Positions 34,048-43,498 of a stretch of 64,000 nt of DNA are shown piece after piece. The notes below the pieces were generated by a model. That model worked only from the letters and a program-made list of their open reading frames with translations. It made no database searches and was not told the origin of the DNA. Position 1 is the first letter of the stretch. Each line of letters starts with the position of its first letter. Source of the stretch: JAXMDS01 sp043777815 (GTDB lineage Bacteria > Pseudomonadota > Alphaproteobacteria > Rickettsiales > Rickettsiaceae); contig JAYWHH010000009.1 in assembly GCA_043777815.1 (NCBI GenBank), positions 124,001 to 188,000 on the forward strand, given 5' to 3'. The position numbers were made by a program, and so were the translations under genes.

Positions 34048-35769
34048 TTAATTTATTGTTTTTACAAACTCATTAAAGATTCCAACACCAAATCCGTTAG
34101 CGCCTGATTGCTTTCTATCTCTATGAGTTCCAGTGGAACAAGTTGCTATATCCAAATGTGCAAAATTAATTTTTGGATTAACAAAATATTGCAAAAATGC
34201 TGCAGCTGTGCTGGATCCAGTAAAACCTTGATTTGACGTAGCGATGTTTGCTATATCAGCGGCCGAAGACGCCATTTGTTTTAAATGATGTAAATTACAT
34301 GGCATTAACCATAAGTGCTCCAATGCTTTATTTCCTGATGATATCAATTGCTCAGCCAAAGTTTTACTATTGGAAAATATTCCAGCATGTACATTGCCTA
34401 ATGCCACACCAATTGCGCCAGTAAGAGTTGCAATAGTTATTATGTTTTTTGTATTGATAAAATTTGTCTGCGCATACTGTATTAAATCTATAAGTACCAA
34501 TCTGCCTTCTGCGTCAGTATTCAAAACCTCAACAGTTTTACCGGACATACTTGTAACTATATCTCCAGGCCTTTGTGCATTTCCACCCGGCATATTTTCT
34601 ACTAACCCAACTATTCCTACTACGTTCACCTTATCGCCTCTTTTAGCAAGTGCATATAATGAGCCAACAGTAGCTGCTGCGCCACACATATCAAATTTCA
34701 TTTTATCCATATTAAAAGATGGCTTTATAGATATCCCACCTGTATCAAAACAAACTCCCTTGCCTATAAAAACAGTATGAACATCAGATGAAGCGCTTTG
34801 ATTGCCTGTATATTTAATTATTACAGTCTTTGAATGTTTGATAGAACCTTGGCCAACTCCAAGTAAAGACCCCATCCCTAACTCCTGCATTTCTGCCACA
34901 TCTAAAACTTTAACTTCAACTCCATCAATTTTAGAGAATATATTCTCTATGTAATTGGCAAAAGTTTCAGGATATAAATGATTAGGGCTAGAATTGCCTA
35001 AATCCATACATATCTTGTATCCTAAGTTTAAATTATAGGTATCATTATTAAATAAATCTTCAGCTTGTTTGGCTAAGATATCAGTTTCAAGAACAACTTG
35101 AATTACTTTAGCTGTATTTGAACATAATAGTGTAGCAGAGTTATCTGAGGGAGCTGAGAGAGCGGCGTCTGAGTTTATACATTCGCAATATATAGCACAT
35201 CTACAATCATTTGGATTTATTGAGCTAATAGATTTGAGACCCTTGGTCTGATTGTATGTGAATTTATAGTTTGCATATTCCAAAGCTTCAGCTAAATAAT
35301 TCCCAATTAAAACTTGATGTGATACATCTGAAACAGCTAAACTATCAATCGTCTTAATGTCTTTAGGTAAATATGCCTGAAAAGATTTGTACTTAGAATG
35401 TAATAAGTTGTAACTAAAACTTATTAAAGTTTTTCTATCAACGCAATGTAAGTTTCCTGCCCCAAAAAATACCATACTGCTCCATTTATCATCATGAAAA
35501 AGAGGCATCTCCAACATTTTGTTTGCATTACCACAGAATTTTTTCTTTTTTAAATAACTAGATATTTTACCAAGCATCTTTTGATCCCATGCTTGAAAAT
35601 TTTCACACAAGACTAATTCTTTTTTATCATTTTGACCAATAAAAAAAACATATACTTCGCAAGAGTAACACTCATCAGATACAAACTTAATTTCTAGTTT
35701 TCTATCGAGTTGATTGGTATATTCAGCTAATCTATCACCGTAGGAATCAAGATTTTTAGATGCAGACAT
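34048..35769 (-). CDS. pepA: Leucyl aminopeptidase (M17, PepA)
   Basis: 573 residues; relatives are close to 500, and the excess is spread through the N-terminal domain (a low-complexity SDAALSAPSDNSATLLCS segment near residue 200). The catalytic domain has GKGVCFDTGGISIKPS, MKFDMCGAAA and the metal-binding NTDAEGRLVL, then TGAIGVALG and GSSTAAAFLQYF. It removes N-terminal residues from peptides; in this organism it would help recycle amino acids. Single gene, convergent with dnaJ. Confidence 0.95.
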   Translation of the reverse strand: MSASKNLDSYGDRLAEYTNQLDRKLEIKFVSDECYSCEVYVFFIGQNDKKELVLCENFQAWDQKMLGKISSYLKKKKFCGNANKMLEMPLFHDDKWSSMVFFGAGNLHCVDRKTLISFSYNLLHSKYKSFQAYLPKDIKTIDSLAVSDVSHQVLIGNYLAEALEYANYKFTYNQTKGLKSISSINPNDCRCAIYCECINSDAALSAPSDNSATLLCSNTAKVIQVVLETDILAKQAEDLFNNDTYNLNLGYKICMDLGNSSPNHLYPETFANYIENIFSKIDGVEVKVLDVAEMQELGMGSLLGVGQGSIKHSKTVIIKYTGNQSASSDVHTVFIGKGVCFDTGGISIKPSFNMDKMKFDMCGAAATVGSLYALAKRGDKVNVVGIVGLVENMPGGNAQRPGDIVTSMSGKTVEVLNTDAEGRLVLIDLIQYAQTNFINTKNIITIATLTGAIGVALGNVHAGIFSNSKTLAEQLISSGNKALEHLWLMPCNLHHLKQMASSAADIANIATSNQGFTGSSTAAAFLQYFVNPKINFAHLDIATCSTGTHRDRKQSGANGFGVGIFNEFVKTIN

Positions 35770-35994
35770 GATCGACTTTTTAATTAATTCAATTAGATTA
35801 TAACTTATTTTATATCGAGCTGTAACCCCCTTAGTTGAAAGAGAAAATAAATTCTACCTATTTAGTTTTTTTGTGCCTTTTATAAAAAAACAAATAGCCA
35901 TCCAAAGCCTTTAAGCAAATTATATTTTCTAAAAATAAAAGCTTTTATTATCGAATAAAAATTAGTTCCAAGCCAAGGTTTTTAATTCAAAGAT

Positions 35995-38349
35995 TTAGAA
36001 CTCAAAATTGACTGCAAAATTAAAATATTGCAGTTTATCTTCTTTAGCAAACATTAAAGGATATGAAAAATTGACAGTAACTGGAGGCAAAAAAGCCGCG
36101 AATTCAACAGCTGCGCCTATACCAACAGAAACCCTAGGTGTTTTAGTTTCAATGTATTTGCCTTCGTAATATTTATCAACTCCAAAAGTTGATCCAATAT
36201 CTATGAATGCCAAGCCTTTAAGTCTTAAAATCTCATCTATAAATATTGTTTTTTCATATTGAAGAGATGCGGCATAATACCATTCTCCATTTAAAGATTT
36301 GCCGTCAATAGGTTTTGAATCTTTAAATTTGACTGGATCTATTTTAGATTTGTCCAATCTAGGACCTATGCCTCTTGACTCAAAGCCTTTTACTATAGGT
36401 TCACCGGAAATGAATTTTTCATCTGTTCTTAATGAATAATCCCCAATAGCTTTCATTACACCGCCAGATAACTTAAATTTTATAAATGCATCATCCGAAA
36501 TTTGATTGATGAATTTATATTCTGCTTCACTCTTGAAGTACTTGACGTTACCACCAATTCCAGCTAATTCAGCAGATAATGTTAAAGTCATATTGCGGTC
36601 ATTAAATGGTCTCTCAGGACTTAAATCAAAAATGAACTTACTCTGTAAAGCAGAAGTCGTATATTGTCCAAGCTCTCTTTCTGAAATTATATCTCCTTTT
36701 TTCTTGGCATCTTTTTTTTGTTCCTCAGAAAGATCTAGAGACTCATGTTTAAAAGTGTATTGTAATATTTGAGACATGCTATCAGACCAGCTATAGGATG
36801 CGCCAAAAGCTAATTTAAAAGCTGTTTTGCGATAATTTTGAGCCCTGATTCCAAGAAGCTTTTTTAACTCACTTTCATCAGTGGATGGCGTTGCGCTTAA
36901 ATTTACAGAAGCGAAAGTATTAATATCTTTTTCAAACGTTACCGGGGAAGAAAAGGATAAACCAGTTTCAACAGAACCTTCAAATGAAATGTTAGCATTA
37001 ACACTAAGTGTTTTGCCTAAGCCTATTAAATTTAATTCAGTATAACTCCCAGTCATACTTGGCATTTTACCACTGCTAAATGTCATTTCAAATCCAAGTT
37101 TTGTAGTAGGCTTTTCATCAACTTCAACAATTAAATCTAATTTACCATTAGGCTTACTAATAAATTCTGGCCTTACACTTTTAAAGAAACCAGATTCATT
37201 CAACCTTCTTATACTAGAAGCAATTTTGGTTTGATTAAAACAATCGCCCTCAGCAATCTTCATTTTTTTCAAAATGATTGAGGTTTGAGTTTTCTGATTA
37301 TTTCTAACTATAATGTTATCTATGTAGTACTTGTTAGTATTTTCTAATAATAATTTAACATCTACAGTTTTATCATTATAGTTTTTGCTAATATCTGGTT
37401 GTATTACTATTTCCGGATACCCAATTCTGGATAAACTTTTGGATATATGATTAGAAACTGCATCAACCTTATTCATATTAAATGGACTATTTTTCTTAAG
37501 CCAATTTTTATCTATTTTAATATCAACTCCAGTTGGATTTGATACTGTAATTTTGTTAAAAGTATATTTATTTCCGGGATTAACATCAAATATCAAGTTA
37601 AAATATTTCCCATTTTCTGATAATTGCACTATCGAACTTAAAACTTCTACATCTGCATAGCCTTTAGAAGCAAGATAAGATTTGATTATGGATATATCAT
37701 TTTCTAGGTTTTGAGGTTTATAGCTTGAGCCCCCAGCAAAATTACTCCATAGAGAATCTCTTTTGCTGGTTATTAATGTTTTGAGAACTCTGATTGAAAT
37801 ATCTGTATTTTCTAGTCCATTAATGAAAATACTTCTAACAAAAATTTTAGGACCTTCTTTAATATTAAACTCTAGCTTAACTTTACCAGGAATCTCCTTT
37901 TTAATACTAGATGAACCATCAATATAAAATCTTCCCCCGCCTCCATACATGTGCTTTATCAGCTTATTATCTCGTTCTAAATTTTTTAAAGTCAAAGAAC
38001 TGCCAGGTTGGGATAGTAGTTCAGCCTGAATAGATTTAGATTTAATTTTTTTGTTACCAACAATTTCTACACTCTCTATAATTGGATTTTCTTCAACAAT
38101 AACTTTTAAGATTTCACGCTTTGGCTCTGTTATAATTTGTGCAAAAAGACCTAAGCTATATAATTTTTTTATAATCTTGTTCTCTAATTCTGGCGAGTAT
38201 TCTTCATTCTTAAATTCGGAAAGGTAATATTTAATTGTTTTATCAGATAGACGAGCATTGTTCTCTATCTCAAAGTCTTTTATATTGACCGCCATACTGA
38301 CATTTGCCAAAACTAAGGTCAGCAAACTTTGAAAAAATAATTTCTTCAT
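35995..38349 (-). CDS. bamA: Outer membrane protein assembly factor BamA
   Basis: 784 residues from the ATG at 38349, which opens directly with a signal peptide (MKKLFFQSLLTLVLANVSMA). POTRA domains fill about residues 22-420 (VEENPIIESVEIVGNKKIKS; FNIKEGPKIFVRSIFINGLENTDISIRVL), then the beta-barrel with the GEPIVKGFESRGIGPR loop (equivalent of the conserved RGF motif, here FESRG) and a C-terminus ending in Phe (FNFAVNFEF). BamA inserts outer-membrane barrels. The usual neighbours (rseP upstream, skp/lpxD downstream) are missing. Confidence 0.96.
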   Translation of the reverse strand: MKKLFFQSLLTLVLANVSMAVNIKDFEIENNARLSDKTIKYYLSEFKNEEYSPELENKIIKKLYSLGLFAQIITEPKREILKVIVEENPIIESVEIVGNKKIKSKSIQAELLSQPGSSLTLKNLERDNKLIKHMYGGGGRFYIDGSSSIKKEIPGKVKLEFNIKEGPKIFVRSIFINGLENTDISIRVLKTLITSKRDSLWSNFAGGSSYKPQNLENDISIIKSYLASKGYADVEVLSSIVQLSENGKYFNLIFDVNPGNKYTFNKITVSNPTGVDIKIDKNWLKKNSPFNMNKVDAVSNHISKSLSRIGYPEIVIQPDISKNYNDKTVDVKLLLENTNKYYIDNIIVRNNQKTQTSIILKKMKIAEGDCFNQTKIASSIRRLNESGFFKSVRPEFISKPNGKLDLIVEVDEKPTTKLGFEMTFSSGKMPSMTGSYTELNLIGLGKTLSVNANISFEGSVETGLSFSSPVTFEKDINTFASVNLSATPSTDESELKKLLGIRAQNYRKTAFKLAFGASYSWSDSMSQILQYTFKHESLDLSEEQKKDAKKKGDIISERELGQYTTSALQSKFIFDLSPERPFNDRNMTLTLSAELAGIGGNVKYFKSEAEYKFINQISDDAFIKFKLSGGVMKAIGDYSLRTDEKFISGEPIVKGFESRGIGPRLDKSKIDPVKFKDSKPIDGKSLNGEWYYAASLQYEKTIFIDEILRLKGLAFIDIGSTFGVDKYYEGKYIETKTPRVSVGIGAAVEFAAFLPPVTVNFSYPLMFAKEDKLQYFNFAVNFEF

Positions 38350-38709
38350 TTTAAATACGTTTTTTATTAAATTAAATTTTCTATTTACCAAATTATTATC
38401 TTAAGCCTATTAGATTGATACTGCAAAATAACTTTTGGGTTAAAAAGTTATTGTAAAGATACAATCAATATTTTTGGCGCGGATTCATAAGTGACACATC
38501 AAATAAATTTTTTCATTCTAGTTATAGAATTCAATGAAGCACAAAAATTGTGGTATCAAAATGAAATTACAACTACAACACATAAATATAACTATATTAT
38601 CCTATTTTCTTAACAAAACCAAAGTCATAAGCTGCATTTAAGATATATATATAGTATTTTAAGTAACAATATGTTGTAAAATAACATTACAAACACTTGG
38701 ACTAACTTC
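38350..38709. other. Gene-free stretch between divergent bamA and pth
   Basis: AT-rich sequence with no gene. It must contain the promoters of both bamA and pth, but no element stands out clearly from the background. Confidence 0.5.
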
Positions 38710-39303
38710 GTGATAAGCATCATATTTTTAGGAAATATAGGTACCAAATATGCATTAAATCGACACAATATAGGATTTATATATGCAGATCAAATTATTA
38801 ATCAAGATCAAAGTTTTAGTTTGAAAAAAAGTATTAATGGCTTTGTTTTTGAAACAACTGCAGAATATTTCTCAAACTATAATATCTCAAAAAACCCTAA
38901 CACAATTATAAATAATTCGCAAAAAATAGTCTTAATCAAACCTAATTGTTATATGAACGAATCAGGAAACATTGTTTCTTCTGTTAAATCTAAGTATAAT
39001 CCTCAGAAAATCATTGTATTACATGATGAATTAGATTTACAATTTGGAGTTATAAAACATAAATTTGGCGGTGGAGACAATGGTCACAATGGACTAAAGT
39101 CCATAACACAAAGGATTGGACCAAATTATTGGAGAATTAGATTTGGAATTGGAAGGCCACTGAATGAAACAAGCAATAACATAAACAAATGTATTAGTGT
39201 TTCAGATCATGTTTTGAGTAATTTTACTAAGGATGAATTAAAAGTAATAACATGCAAGCATGAAGAATTAGTTAGCCATATTGTTCAAATAATATCAACT
39301 TAA
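38710..39303 (+). CDS. pth: Peptidyl-tRNA hydrolase
   Basis: 197 residues, starting at GTG 38710. The family's G-N-P-G motif reads LGNIGTKYALNRHNIGF, with catalytic His19; the Asp motif is VLHDELDLQFG, followed by KFGGGDNGHNGLKSI, and the conserved asparagine is in NCYMNESG. It releases peptides from prematurely dropped peptidyl-tRNA. A loop insertion (YFSNYNISKNPNTIINNSQK) is longer than usual. Often adjacent to rplY or ychF; here it is alone. Confidence 0.95.
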   Translation: MISIIFLGNIGTKYALNRHNIGFIYADQIINQDQSFSLKKSINGFVFETTAEYFSNYNISKNPNTIINNSQKIVLIKPNCYMNESGNIVSSVKSKYNPQKIIVLHDELDLQFGVIKHKFGGGDNGHNGLKSITQRIGPNYWRIRFGIGRPLNETSNNINKCISVSDHVLSNFTKDELKVITCKHEELVSHIVQIIST

Positions 39304-39427
39304 ATAATTAGAAAATTATATATTCAGTCGCTTTAGGTGTTTAAAATTTAAATATTTGGCTGTAGAAATTTTAGATGAACAGTCCTTATCGTATCACTAT
39401 CTAGTAGTAATTCGACTAACTTTTATA

Positions 39428-39456
39428 TTATTTTTGTTGTATTTTGTGTATATAAT
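39428..39456 (+). promoter_or_regulatory. Probable lysC promoter
   Basis: A perfect TATAAT (39451-39456) with a weak TTATTT (39428-39433) 17 bases upstream, placing the transcript start about 19 bases before the lysC ATG at 39482. Confidence 0.45.
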
Positions 39457-39481
39457 TTGAATAATGAGACTTTAATAAATC

Positions 39482-40915
39482 ATGGAAATAGTTATCCAAA
39501 AATTTGGTGGAAGCATCTTGAATAACATTGATGATATACCTAAAATTGGGGCTCATATAATCAAAGAATTACAACGAGGAAATTTTCCTGTAGTAGTTGT
39601 TTCGGCATTTTTTGGTGAAACTAATAAATTAATTAATCAATTTAAGAATATTAATTTAATATCTAAAAAACATTCTAAAAGTATTTTAGAGCTTGTAAAT
39701 TCAAATAAATCAACTTGCGTTGATTCTAAGTTATATAATGAACTACCACAAAATAATTACAATATAGCAAGAGACGAACTAAGCAATAATAAAATAGAAA
39801 ATATGAACAATATTTCTGCTAATTTGAGTTCTGAAATGGACATGGCTTTAAGTACTGCAGAAGGCTTAACTAGTAGTTTGCTAGCTTATTATTTAAATAA
39901 AATAGGATTTAAAGCAAGATCTTTAATGGGATGGCAAGTGCCTATTTACACCAATAATCAATATCAAAATAGTAAAATTATCAAAATTAATGATTTTGAG
40001 TTAAAAGATCTAATAAAACAACAAATTATTCCAGTAATAGCCGGATTTCAAGGCGTTACTAATAATTTATCTTCTAGTCAAAAAAATCTTAATGACAGCA
40101 TAGGATCACATAGTAGAATTACAACTTTAGGAAGGGGTGGAAGTGATATAACCGCCATATCTATTTCTAGAGCACTTAAAGCTAAACGAGTAGACATATA
40201 TAAAGATGTAGTAGGAATTATGTCTGGCGATCCTACTTTAATTCAAGATGTTAAGCCCATTATGGAATTAGATTCTTATATGATGTATCTTTTATCGAGG
40301 GCAGGTGTTAAAGCTTTAAATTGTAGAGCTGCTGCATTAGCTTTTAGATATAATATTCCCGTTAGAATAGTTTCATTTAAGAATGATAATCAATATACCT
40401 ATATCAGTCCATCATTTGAAGCGCGTGATTATTTTAAAAAAACACAAGTCATTAACAAATTCAATACCCAAATTAATCCAATAAATATGCATAATATAGA
40501 AATCGAAGAGGTTATCAATATAGCTTTACAAACAAACTTAGTGAAAATAAATTTTGGAACAAAAAATACATTCTTAGAAATTATAAAATTAACCAAAATA
40601 ATTGAAAATAAGGCTAAAGTTTTACCAATTAAGATAACGGAAAGTTTTTTGATATATTGTGATCCTGATCAATTAAATGAAATTATAAACATAGACTGTA
40701 AACTAGAAGCAGAGCATGTGTCTCTCGTTACATTAACAGGCTTTAATTTATTAAGCATTGAAAATATATTAGATATTTTATATAGACAAGTGGCTGAGCT
40801 TGACTTGAAGATAATTTTGGCCGATTTGACAGAAATCAAAATAGAAATTGTTTTAAAAGGCAGACAATATGAAAAATTAGCTGAAAATTTACATAAAATA
40901 TTTATAAAACAATGA
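39482..40915 (+). CDS. lysC: Aspartate kinase
   Basis: 477 residues; alphaproteobacterial relatives are nearer 400-410. The kinase domain has QKFGGSIL at the start, SALSTAEGLTSSLLAYYL-like helices, TLGRGGSDITAISI and IMSGDPTLIQDVKPI; the C-terminal part (from about 330) holds the regulatory ACT domains (VSLVTLTGFNLL). A polar insertion of about 55 residues (55-110, rich in Ser, Asn, Lys) separates the first strand region from the substrate loop. The enzyme makes aspartyl-phosphate for lysine/diaminopimelate, methionine and threonine. Single gene. Confidence 0.93.
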   Translation: MEIVIQKFGGSILNNIDDIPKIGAHIIKELQRGNFPVVVVSAFFGETNKLINQFKNINLISKKHSKSILELVNSNKSTCVDSKLYNELPQNNYNIARDELSNNKIENMNNISANLSSEMDMALSTAEGLTSSLLAYYLNKIGFKARSLMGWQVPIYTNNQYQNSKIIKINDFELKDLIKQQIIPVIAGFQGVTNNLSSSQKNLNDSIGSHSRITTLGRGGSDITAISISRALKAKRVDIYKDVVGIMSGDPTLIQDVKPIMELDSYMMYLLSRAGVKALNCRAAALAFRYNIPVRIVSFKNDNQYTYISPSFEARDYFKKTQVINKFNTQINPINMHNIEIEEVINIALQTNLVKINFGTKNTFLEIIKLTKIIENKAKVLPIKITESFLIYCDPDQLNEIINIDCKLEAEHVSLVTLTGFNLLSIENILDILYRQVAELDLKIILADLTEIKIEIVLKGRQYEKLAENLHKIFIKQ

Positions 40916-41001
40916 TTTTCTAACAATTTAGTATTTTGGTTTAAAATCAATTACATTATAATAATATATATATAGTTTTCTTTAATAGTATAAATAAAAA
41001 A

Positions 41002-41952
41002 TTGAAACAGAGCTTGTTTATATACATTTTACTAATGTTTTTTCTTTCTGGTTGTGGTAAATCTAAACTGGAAGAAGTAAATCATCGTACCAGTGAGCAC
41101 GTTAGTAAACCATTTAAAAAAAATAGAATAGAACAAGGTTACTTGATTGCATTTTATAATCTTGCAGAATCGGAGTGCGATAAAAAAAACTACTTATTTA
41201 ATCCGCGCTATGCGTCATTGATCAATGACGACGTTTATTTAAAGCAATATGCTGAAAGTGTTAAAGATAAAGTCTTTAGTCTTAAGCAAATGAATACTAT
41301 AGCAAAACAAAAAGTTAATTTGATGTTAAGTAACATTTATTTGTTACAAAAAAAATACAAAAGCATACCAAATCCACCTTTATTTTTAAGAGTCAAGATG
41401 AAGCTAAACATTGGCAACTATCTAGATCATTTATCTGTTTTAGATCAGTACTACAGTAACTTGCCCATACTCTCTCCTGAAGAAAAAGCCTATATTACTA
41501 GTAGATATGGAAATAGATGTATGGAGATAATATCACGTAGTTTTACTAAATCAGGTAACTTTGCCAAAAAAAAATCTAAAAGAAAATCAATTGCAAAACA
41601 ATTTAGTAGATCAAGAGTTTGTAAAACGCACTATGGAATAGATATAAAGTCCAGTAATACAGATATATATGCCTCGGGTGGTGGGGTAGTAATTGCAGCT
41701 TATAGAGCTCCTGATTTTGGAAATAACATTATAATCGATCATGGACATAATATTAGATCTAGATATGCTCATTTAGATAAAATACGAGTAAAAGTTGGAG
41801 AGCAAGTTGCTAGAGGTCAAAATATAGGAATTCAAGGTAATTCCGGTAGAAGTAGTGGGCCACATCTACATTTTGAAATAATTATTAAAAATCAAAGAAT
41901 TAATCCTGAAGATTTTATTAAGTTTTTAGAAATATTCGATTATAGAAGATAA
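41002..41952 (+). CDS. M23 family metallopeptidase lipoprotein
   Basis: 316 residues from TTG 41002. The N-terminus is a lipoprotein signal with lipobox FLSGC (Cys18). The C-terminal 110 residues are a peptidase M23 domain: THYGIDIKS (His and Asp zinc ligands), GGGVVIAAY, YAHLDKI and GPHLHFEI (HxH). Such enzymes cut peptidoglycan cross-links or, as EnvC/NlpD types with missing ligands, activate amidases; here the zinc ligands are present, so a true endopeptidase is likely. The central part (40-190) is lysine-rich and unassigned. Single gene. Confidence 0.88.
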   Translation: MKQSLFIYILLMFFLSGCGKSKLEEVNHRTSEHVSKPFKKNRIEQGYLIAFYNLAESECDKKNYLFNPRYASLINDDVYLKQYAESVKDKVFSLKQMNTIAKQKVNLMLSNIYLLQKKYKSIPNPPLFLRVKMKLNIGNYLDHLSVLDQYYSNLPILSPEEKAYITSRYGNRCMEIISRSFTKSGNFAKKKSKRKSIAKQFSRSRVCKTHYGIDIKSSNTDIYASGGGVVIAAYRAPDFGNNIIIDHGHNIRSRYAHLDKIRVKVGEQVARGQNIGIQGNSGRSSGPHLHFEIIIKNQRINPEDFIKFLEIFDYRR

Positions 41953-42312
41953 AGCATCTGGAGATTATTATAAAGTATTATCTTTGACTTAGAAGTTTGA
42001 ATCGGTAATTATTGAATTTGAGTTAATAATTATTTTTTTCAAAAACATAATTAAGTTATTTATTTCAATTGAACAGATGCGCAATATCTTAAGTTAGTTT
42101 TATAGTTCAACAATAACCAAAGTATTAATCTCCTCATAAAAATCATAAAGTCATATGATGCTTATAAGTTTGTCCTATAAGCCACTAAAAAAGAGTTTGA
42201 CTTTTGAGCCTAAATAATCTAAAATATTCTTGATATACATTGTTTTGTGTGAGATCAAACTTTGTTATTCTGACACAAATTACAACTAAATCATAATTAA
42301 AACATTTAATCG
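41953..42312. other. Gene-free stretch before rplM
   Basis: AT-rich and without a gene. At 42160-42182 there is an inverted repeat, GCTTATA and TATAAGC around a nine-base loop, which could form a hairpin but is not followed by a run of T. Confidence 0.45.
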
Positions 42313-42801
42313 ATGAAAACTTTTAGGAAAAGCAGCAAAACTTCTCTACCTTCTGTTAAAGGGTATCAGAGAAAATCAATTTTGATAGACGCAAATGGTC
42401 TAATATTAGGTCGATTAGCTGCTAAAATCGCTTCTATATTAATGGGAAAGCATAAAGCTGAATATACTCCACATATGGATTTATCTGATGTCATCATAGT
42501 AATCAATGCTGAAAAAATTGGACTAACGGGCAACAAAGCTGATATAAACACCGGTAAAAGATATTTTAGACATACTAATCACCCTGGTGGTATTAAAGAA
42601 ATCACTGCAGGTAAAGTTTTAGCAGGAAAATATCCTGAAAGAGTATTAAAGCAAGCTGTCTTTGGAATGTTAACCAGGAACCCTTTAAATAGATCTAGAA
42701 TGAAACATCTGTTTATATATGAAGGCTCTGAACATCCGCATGCAGCTCAACAGCCCGCTCTATTAGATTTTGGTAGTTTTAATCGTAAAAATTCAGTCTA
42801 G
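42313..42801 (+). CDS. rplM: 50S ribosomal protein L13
   Basis: 162 residues. Conserved segments: LILGRLAAKIASILMGKHKAEYTPHMDLSDVIIVINAEKI, GKRYFRHTNHPGG, ERVLKQAVFGMLTRNPLNRSRMKHLFIYEGSEHPHAAQQP. The gene normally forms an operon with rpsI (S9), which is not found after it; the following 700 bases hold no gene. Confidence 0.98.
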   Translation: MKTFRKSSKTSLPSVKGYQRKSILIDANGLILGRLAAKIASILMGKHKAEYTPHMDLSDVIIVINAEKIGLTGNKADINTGKRYFRHTNHPGGIKEITAGKVLAGKYPERVLKQAVFGMLTRNPLNRSRMKHLFIYEGSEHPHAAQQPALLDFGSFNRKNSV

Positions 42802-43498
42802 TTTTTCATCTTAGTCTATAAAATTCAATAGGCACATTAGCCAGAAGACCTCTTTAAATAGAGTTTTTAAAATCAGAAAGCGGCGAATTAATAAGTTAAC
42901 TTTTTTCTAAACTTTCTTTTTTAATGAAAACATAAACTATAAAAAATTCATTGTTTATATAAAAGCAAATTCTCTGCAAAAAAAGTTCATTGTTTGTATA
43001 AAAGACAATTATTGCATAATTTAATCTTATAAAAATATTTACTAATTTAAGTTCGTTAATTTAAGTTTATGGAGATAGAGATTGAAAAAATGGTAAAGCT
43101 TAAAAGATATTATTTTGCTTAAAGTAACTAATAATCTAAAGCTTGTTTTACTGATTTGTTAAGCAGCTTAACTGCTTTGACAAGAGGTCAGATTGAAATC
43201 TTTAAACAAGTTCACATCTTAATTGTATTTGCAATAGATAGGATTGAAAATCTAGCAAATTATGTCTTATATATAAATAGTTGTTGTTAACAATGTAGGA
43301 AAACAACAGTAACTAATGTAGGAAAACAACAGTAACTGATGATAAAAAATTGTATTTACAATAGATGGGGTTGAAAAATCTAACAAGTTCATATGATATG
43401 TCTTCTATGTGAAATTTATAGCTTTTTTACATAGTTGCTATTAATAATACAGTGGTTCCAGTAATTAATGATCAAAAATATATTGATAAGACTTATAT
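42802..43498. repeat. Gene-free stretch with short repeats
   Basis: No gene is visible. Near 43160 an AAGCAG/CTGCTT inverted repeat could form a small hairpin. Around 42940-43010 TTCATTGTTTATATAAAAG recurs as TTCATTGTTTGTATAAAAGA. From 43200 to 43400 related blocks occur twice (AATTGTATTTGCAATAGATA with GGATTGAAAATCTA, and AATTGTATTTACAATAGATG with GGGTTGAAAAATCTA), separated by two copies of AATGTAGGAAAACAACAGTA. These are decayed tandem duplications. Confidence 0.7.
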
